DNA of 64,000 nucleotides from Kitasatospora sp. NBC_00374 (GTDB lineage: Bacteria; Actinomycetota; Actinomycetes; Streptomycetales; Streptomycetaceae), in contig NZ_CP107964.1 of the NCBI RefSeq assembly GCF_041434935.1, positions 8,539,001 through 8,603,000 of the forward strand. Reading direction: 5' to 3'. The position numbers and the translations under genes are program-made. Numbering within the stretch: the first letter of the stretch is position 1; the number at the start of each line of letters is the position of its first letter. Of this stretch, positions 59,633 to 64,000 are shown piece by piece. The notes beneath the pieces are model-generated. The model saw nothing but the letters and a program-made list of their open reading frames with translations, had not been told where the DNA came from and made no database searches.

Positions 59633-60085
59633 TTGGCGCCGGCCCGGTCTTCCGCCCGGGCCGCCCGGCGGTGGCGGCCTGCCCCGGGGTGCCGGCGCCG
59701 GCCTGCGGGCCCGTGGGCATGTTCCCGCTGGCGGCCTGCCGTCGGCCGGTGCTCGGCCCGGCCCGCGCCGCGGCCCGCCCGTGGGCCTGGCTCTGACGGT
59801 GTGCCCTCCGCCCCCGAGCCGCGCGCCTGTGGGGCCGTCAGGCCCGGCCCCGGCCTGGCGACGACAATCGCGGCCCCTACGCCACCGACCTCACCCGGGT
59901 CGGCGACGGCCGGGACTCAGACCCACGCTTGTGACCACCTCCGACGAACACCGTCCCGACCGTCGCCCCTGGCGCCCGCAGGCACAGGCCGCCTTGGCGT
60001 CCCCGGCCGCGCATCAGAACGGGCGACAGCGCGGGCAAGCGCCGTCGGGCGTCCGTGGCACGTCGGCCTGTCACTCGTCGAACGG
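59633..60085. other. Gly/Pro-rich low-complexity stretch without a supported gene
   Basis: Plus-strand translations are Gly-Pro-Ala-Arg rich without structure; base composition is extremely GC-rich (many GGCC and CCCGG runs). No ribosome binding site or motif. Confidence 0.35.
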
Positions 60086-60182
60086 GCCCGTTCCGGGTTC
60101 GAGCGCCGTCTGATCGTCGACCACCGTGGCGCCCCGCTCGCGGTCATGCTCACGGGCGGCGACCGCCACGACGTCACCTGGA
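60086..60182 (+). mobile_element. IS5-type transposase fragment
   Basis: The frame reads RSGFERRLIVDHRGAPLAVM, LTGGDRHDVTW and then loses similarity. G-x-K/R-x-H/L-ITDxxGxPLAVxLTGGNRHDVT is the second-Asp region of Streptomyces IS5-family transposases. A different stretch from that at 35652 and similar to that at 58188. Confidence 0.55.
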
Positions 60183-60255
60183 GCGTCGCCGACGACCGGG
60201 CACCGGCTCGCGAAACCCGTGGACGATCTTCTGACCGGGCGTCATAGTGTCGGCC

Positions 60256-60642
60256 ATGGCTTCTCTCGTGCATCACGTGACCATCGACTGCGCCGACACC
60301 TTCCGGCTCGGGTCCTTCTGGGCCGCGGTCCTCGACAGCAAGCTCGCCGACGACGACAAGCCCGGTGACCCCGAGGCCCTGATCGTGGGTGAGCGGATGG
60401 ACCTGCTCTTCATCGCCGTCCCCGAGGACAAGGCGGGCAAGAACCGCCTCCACTTCGACCTCCGGCCCACCGACCGCACCCGCGACGAGGAGGTGGAGCG
60501 GCTGCTGGCCCTCGGCGCCACCCTGGTCGCCGACCGCCGTCGCCCCGACGGCAGCGGCTGGGTCACCATGGCCGACATCGAGGGCAACGAGTTCTGCGTC
60601 GAGCGCGGCGCCGCCGAGCGCGCCGCCGCTGCGGCTTCCTGA
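60256..60642 (+). CDS. VOC-family protein (glyoxalase/bleomycin-resistance fold)
   Basis: 128 residues from the ATG at 60256. Typical VOC start (ASLVHHVTIDCADTFRLGSF, WAAVLDSKLADD), NRLHFDLRPTDR and the end WVTMADIEGNEFCVERG, in which Glu in the last strand and His near the start are metal ligands in the family. It is a single-module type, often annotated as glyoxalase-like; many such Streptomyces proteins have no known substrate. It stands alone between decayed regions. Confidence 0.85.
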   Translation: MASLVHHVTIDCADTFRLGSFWAAVLDSKLADDDKPGDPEALIVGERMDLLFIAVPEDKAGKNRLHFDLRPTDRTRDEEVERLLALGATLVADRRRPDGSGWVTMADIEGNEFCVERGAAERAAAAAS

Positions 60643-61074
60643 GCGCCCCGGTCGCGGCGGCGGCGCCGCTTCGACCGGGCCGCGCCTGCCCTGCGCATGC
60701 CCGCCTTCCGGCTCGGCCGGGTCCACGCCCCGCACCCGCTTCGAGGGCGGTGCCCGGTCGCCTCGGCGGGTGCCGGCGGAGCGCGTGCTGAGGTTTCCGA
60801 GGGTTCGGCCGATGGCGACACGGTCGCCGAATCCCGCTGCGGGGACCGCTCAGGCTGCGCGGCCCGCCTCAGGTCCGGCCGCTCACTCCCAGGTGTTCGG
60901 CCGGTGCCCGCGCGGCGCGAAGGTGGCGCAGGGCGGGTTCTGCGGCCCGGCGGTAGGTCGCCGCCGGGCCGCCCGCCCGGCGTGGGTCGCGGTCGGCGGG
61001 GTGTCAGCGGCCGGTCAGTGCGGCGGGGCATGCTGAGGGCACGTCAGGCAGCGGGAGTGAGGCTCCCGGTGCTG
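60643..61074. other. Gene-free stretch before the tRNA-like gene
   Basis: Arg/Pro/Ala-rich open frames on both strands, none with motifs. No strong promoter was recognised for the tRNA-like gene. Confidence 0.35.
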
Positions 61075-61171
61075 GGAGAGGTGCCCGGAGCGGTTCATCG
61101 GGTGCCTGGCCAGTGATGGCCGAGCAGGGTCCCCTCGGGGGCCCGCGCAGGTTCGAATCCTGCCCTCTCCG
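61075..61171 (+). tRNA. Serine-tRNA-like gene with an unusual anticodon arm
   Basis: The acceptor stem (GGAGAGG/CCTCTCC), discriminator G, perfect T arm (GCAGG-TTCGAAT-CCTGC), D arm (CCCG...CGGG) and a long class II variable arm (GGGTCCCC/GGGGGCCC) are all present, as in tRNA-Ser. The anticodon arm is not standard: between D arm and variable arm lie 24 bases (TGC ... GGCC-AGTGAT-GGCC ... GCA) and no 5-base stem with 7-base loop and T33 can be formed. So no anticodon can be assigned. It may be a tRNA pseudogene altered in its middle, for example by integration or excision of an element, or a tRNA-like RNA. Confidence 0.5.
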
Positions 61172-61239
61172 CCCCACCGCCCGACCCGTGACTTCACCTC
61201 ACGGCGAGCGGCGCGGGCTGGCCCAGGGTCAGTTTTGCA

Positions 61240-61480
61240 GGGCGGGCCGCAGGCCGCTGTGCGCGGAACTCCTGAACTGGCTGGGCTGGTTCGCCGACAC
61301 CGCGTCCTACCCGCCCGAGGACGGCTCCGGTGCGGCTGGGGATAACCTGGCGAGCCAGGCCGTCCGGCCTGCGGTCTACGCCGACGTTGCCGCGTTCTTC
61401 GACGATCCGGACCGGCGTGTGCGGGGGCCGCGCTTGCGGCCGCCGGCCTTCTGTTGGCCGCCTCGGAGCTCGTCCACCAC
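61240..61480 (+). pseudogene. HEAT-like (immunity-type) fragment
   Basis: The frame reads ELLNWLGWFADTASYPPEDG, LASQAVRPAVYADVAAFFDD, PDRRVRG and, after a one-base shift, ALAAAGLLLAASELVHH-like sequence. The W-containing first helix and the D-x-D-x-x-V-R-x-x-A pattern are those of HEAT-repeat or immunity-type proteins in Streptomyces. Frameshifted and short. Confidence 0.4.
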
Positions 61481-62059
61481 ATCCCGCAGCAGGCGAAGGA
61501 GGAGCAGCCCGCCTCCGGCGTGGGGCAGAAGCCGTCGGCGGTTGTCTGGGCCGTCACGAAGGACGAGGACCGCGCTCGGTGGGTGTTCACCCCGTTCGTC
61601 GGCCTCGGGCCGGTGCACTTCGGCATGAGCCCGCAGGAAGTGGCGGCGGCTCTCGGCGATGGGGCGACGACCCGCCGGTGGCACATCTGTTCGGTGGTGA
61701 GCCCCGCCACGAGGAGGCTCACTTTCCCGCCCGGGGCGTCTCGGCGTACTACGCGGGTAGCAGGCCGCGCCTGGCCTGCGTCGCCGTCGACGTGAGGTGC
61801 GGCCCCCAGGTCACGCTGGAGGACACCCCGCTGGTCGGGCACAAGTGCCTTCTGAGCTGGAGCAGTGGCTGCTCGACCGCGGCACACGGGAGGGCGGCGT
61901 GCTCTACACGCATGCGGCCGATCCGGGCTCGCAGAAGCTGGGCCCGTGCTGCGCGCAGCGGGTCGGCGACGCCGTCTGACCCGGCCCTTGTTCATCCGGC
62001 ACGACTGGGTGGTCGCCACCTGGAACCACGTCCCGGGGACGGAGTGGTCCACGTTCTGA
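61481..62059 (+). pseudogene. Multi-frameshifted conserved hypothetical protein
   Basis: One protein is spread over several frames: WVFTPFVGLGPVHFGMSPQE (frame 1), VSAYYAGSRPRLACVAVDVR then CGPQVTLEDTPLVG (frame 2), VPSELEQWLLDRGTREGGVL then YTHAADPGSQKLG (frame 3), and LTRPLFIRHDWVVATWNHVP then GTEWSTF and stop. Read together they give a coherent ~190-residue protein of a Streptomyces hypothetical family whose hallmark is FGMSPxEVAAALG. At least three indels break it. Confidence 0.55.
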
Positions 62060-62060
62060 G

Positions 62061-62270
62061 GTGCCCGGGCTCGGTCCGGATCTCTCGGTCCGCCAGGCCG
62101 GGCTGGACCGCGGCCGCCCGGACGAGTTGTTCGTGCATGACGAGTTCCGCGACGTGCTGGTCTTCCGCGCGGAGAACCAGGGCTGCGCCTACCTCTCGAA
62201 GGATCAACCGGTGGCCGTCTCGCTTTCAGACGCCACACCGGACCGGGATCAAACCCCCGGAGCGGGTGGA
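62061..62270 (+). pseudogene. Short fragment with ENQG motif
   Basis: The frame contains RPDELFVHDEFRDVLVFRAE and NQGCAYLSKDQPVAVSL. A FxxENQG strand occurs in SMI1/KNR4-like immunity proteins and small Streptomyces hypotheticals. No start with a binding site; it ends in low-complexity sequence. Confidence 0.35.
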
Positions 62271-62340
62271 ACCCGGGACACCACTTCCCTGGACGCAACC
62301 GGCACGGACACGGCTACGACGGCGATTGCAACGCCTGGAC

Positions 62341-62909
62341 ATGCCGACACCGCCTGCCCGCTTTCCGCCCCACTTCACCGCCCCGCTGCTCCTGCGACAC
62401 GCCGCCGCCCCGACTCCGGTCCCGAGATGGCCGGCCGAACTGGGGGAGTGGCAGGACCGCGTCGTGCGCCTCGGGCCCGACGACGGCCGGAGCCATGGGC
62501 AGCTCTGCTGGGACGGGCTGGAGCCCACCGGCCTGCTCGCGGTGCACTGCCGGGACTGCCGGCACGGCCCACCCGCGGCCCCCGCGCGGGTGGACGCGGC
62601 CCTCAAGATCGGAATCCCGCCCGAGGAGATCGTCCCGTGGACGGCGACCACGCTCGTCCGCGACCTCGTCCACACCTCCGACGACGGCAGCCTGCGACCC
62701 GCAGCGGAGCAGATCGGCTGGGGTCTCGTGAACCTGCTCGGGCCCCACGCCGACTGGCGGGCCAACGGCGACGCCGCCTGCCGGCAGTGGGCCGCGGGCC
62801 GCGGGCAACGTCCACTGGGGCGCCGGGCAGCGCGGGCACCTTCGACGCGGCGGTCGTCGGTATCGGCAACGGCCACACGGTGGTGATCGTCGCCACCGGC
62901 GAGGACTGA
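62341..62909 (+). pseudogene. Frameshifted hypothetical protein
   Basis: From an ATG at 62341: PRWPAELGEWQDRVVRLGPD, LEPTGLLAVHCRDCRHGPPA, IGIPPEEIVPWTATTLVRDL and GWGLVNLLGPHADWRANGDA. Near 62810 the sense moves to another frame, GTFDAAVVGIGNGHTVVIVA then TGED and stop at 62909. One indel in a GC run restores a ~188-residue protein. Family unknown; a HxxC...C-like pair is seen at residues ~60-75. Confidence 0.5.
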
Positions 62910-63625
62910 CGCGTCGACACTGCGGGCCGTCGCCCGGATCGCCGAGGACGGGCAGGCTCCCCGACCCTCCCTTCGCCGACACCCCGTGCTGCGCCTTGCC
63001 CGGTTCGGTCGGCCTGGGGACGACCAGCGCGGCCGGTCGCGGGGCGGGGACCGGCGTCGACCTCGCCGTCGACCTGCTCCAGCTCCGCCTCCAGCCGCTG
63101 CTGGCGGTCGTTCACATACGCCTCGACCTTCTGAGGCGCTCTCGGCTCCACTTGTTCGCCTGCTTGTTGCTCGCCCGTGGCACGCAGGTCGTCCACGGTC
63201 CGCGTCGGCCAGAGCAGTAGCAGGATCTCGGTGTCCACCAGCGTCTCCGTCAGCGCCCCGCGCGCGCGGATGGCCGCTCGGCCGCAGCGAGGATCACCTT
63301 CCGCACGTCCTTCCGACGCGTCGGAGGTGTTCCAGGTGTCTTGGTCAGAGTGTCGCCCCGCTCGCTGGGCGGGGGTCACCAGTGCAGCCGGCGGGCCGGC
63401 GACGACCTCGCTGTCCACGTGCTCCGGTTCCGCCTCCAGCGTGCTGGCTCCTTCGACGTCTCCCTGGGTTCCAAGGCTTCCCGGGGGTCGGCTTTCAGAG
63501 ATCGGCAACAGCTCCGGGCGGAGAGCCTGCGCGGGGGCTGTGGGCCGGGGTTGCCGGGGGTGGCCGTACGCTGGGCGTCCCCATGCACATCCGAGGCATG
63601 GACATCATGGCCGAGGAGAACGATC
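62910..63625. other. Region with an imperfect direct repeat and a possible minus-strand gene
   Basis: On the minus strand a frame gives TLVDTEILLLLWPTRTVDDL, KVEAYVNDRQQRLEAELEQV with good coding bias around 63100-63270, flanked by a segment that occurs twice (LEAEPEHVDSEVVAGP near 63400-63440 and LEAELEQVDGEVDAGP near 63040-63090). No start with a binding site could be fixed; a TTG at 63508 is possible. It may be a decayed gene with an internal duplication. Confidence 0.35.
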
Positions 63626-63964
63626 GTGGCACAGGGACGTGGCGGCATCAGGGGTGCGCGGATCGGTTCGGGGCCGATGGGGGAGTCCGAGCGCGGCGAT
63701 CTCGCCCCTCGTACAGCGGCGTCGTTCTGGTGCGGCAACGGCCACCGGACGCAGATCAGCTTCGCGATCGAGGCAGTGGTCCCGCAGGCGTGGGACTGCC
63801 GCAGCTGCGGTCTGCCGGCCGGCCCCGACCCCGACAACGTGCCTGCCGCCCAAGGCAGCGCCCCCTTCAGGACGCACATGGGCTACGTCCGGCAACGCCG
63901 CAGCCAGGAAGACGGCGAGATCCTGCTCAACGAGGCACTGGCCAGACTGCGTGGGACCATCTGA
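63626..63964 (+). CDS. rbpA: RNA polymerase-binding protein RbpA
   Basis: 112 residues from a GTG at 63626, preceded by GAGGAGAA at good distance. It matches RbpA along its length: GARIGSGPMGESERGDLAPR, the zinc-binding core FWCGNGHRTQ and WDCRSCGLPAGPDPDN, and the basic C-terminal part HMGYVRQRRSQEDGEILLNE, ALARLRGTI, which contacts sigma factor. RbpA binds the RNA polymerase beta subunit and the principal sigma factor and helps open promoters. Streptomyces often have a second copy (RbpB); which one this is cannot be told. Confidence 0.92.
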   Translation: MAQGRGGIRGARIGSGPMGESERGDLAPRTAASFWCGNGHRTQISFAIEAVVPQAWDCRSCGLPAGPDPDNVPAAQGSAPFRTHMGYVRQRRSQEDGEILLNEALARLRGTI

Positions 63965-64000
63965 GCTCCTGGGCGGGACGAGGCAAGGCTCCTCCTGAGC

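Noticed and set aside
58242..60113. Plus-strand frame of 623 codons
   Set aside because: Mirror of the lipoprotein gene and of low-complexity DNA; only the short IS5 piece at its left is meaningful.
61015..62298. Minus-strand frame of 427 codons over the tRNA-like gene
   Set aside because: Arg/Pro/Ala-rich shadow frame without start signals, overlapping a structured RNA gene.

Overview
The window is very GC-rich, uses GTG and TTG starts freely, carries TTA codons only rarely, and encodes a cluster of genes typical of Streptomycetaceae: a RbpA-type RNA polymerase-binding protein, a gluABCD-type glutamate transporter, a PiT phosphate transporter with a small partner, an ECF41 sigma factor, and remnants of the tap-tpg telomere locus. 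The best guess is Streptomyces or a close relative such as Kitasatospora, from a variable (arm-like) part of a linear replicon. No rRNA, CRISPR array or antibiotic gene cluster was seen.

Layout. 1-8.4 kb (+ strand mostly): an acidic/basic-tailed protein and an SRPBCC protein of the kind I associate with gas-vesicle loci (no gvp genes here), a scarred PP2C/alcohol dehydrogenase chimera, small stress-type proteins, a ferritin-like protein and an endonuclease III-like protein. 8.4-13.1 kb: decayed DNA, a DUF6236 protein with two TTA codons, and pit plus its small membrane partner. 13.6-18.8 kb (- strand): snoaL-luxR operon, then gluABCD with a hairpin between gluB and gluC. 18.9-21.4 kb: an IS200/IS605 element (tnpA, tnpB, hairpin ends) between a broken esterase and a headless PadR gene. 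21.6-23.8 kb: ECF41 sigma factor with its oxidoreductase partner, preceded by a convincing ECF41-type promoter and a CRP-like palindrome. 24.2-29.7 kb: dienelactone hydrolase, DUF3068 protein, tap-tpg remnants, secreted metallophosphoesterase and small secreted or membrane proteins. 29.9-41.3 kb: strongly decayed accessory DNA with frameshifted regulators, an FG-GAP secreted protein, an unknown AT-richer 408-residue protein, a broken VWA gene and an aminoglycoside phosphotransferase-like gene. 41.5-53 kb: redox and regulator gene pairs (LysR/quinone oxidoreductase/SnoaL; LysR/inositol phosphatase/NADP reductase; TetR/FAD monooxygenase with operators), with Tra, ISL3, subtilase and SDR fragments between them. 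53.5-58.2 kb: DUF3291 protein, a membrane nitrilase/Lnt-like protein fused to a CsbD tail, and a two-component system. 58.2-64 kb: transposase and replication-relaxation fragments, a lipoprotein, a VOC protein, a serine-tRNA-like gene with an odd anticodon arm, multi-frameshifted genes, and rbpA.

The intact genes fall into transport (glu, pit), redox/detoxification units each paired with its own regulator, and sensing (two-component, ECF41, LuxR). Between them lies an unusually large number of gene fragments and single-frameshift genes; these may be true decay of a chromosome arm or integrated plasmid, or in part assembly errors in GC-rich runs. Functions are assigned from recognisable motifs and remembered family features only; no database search was run.
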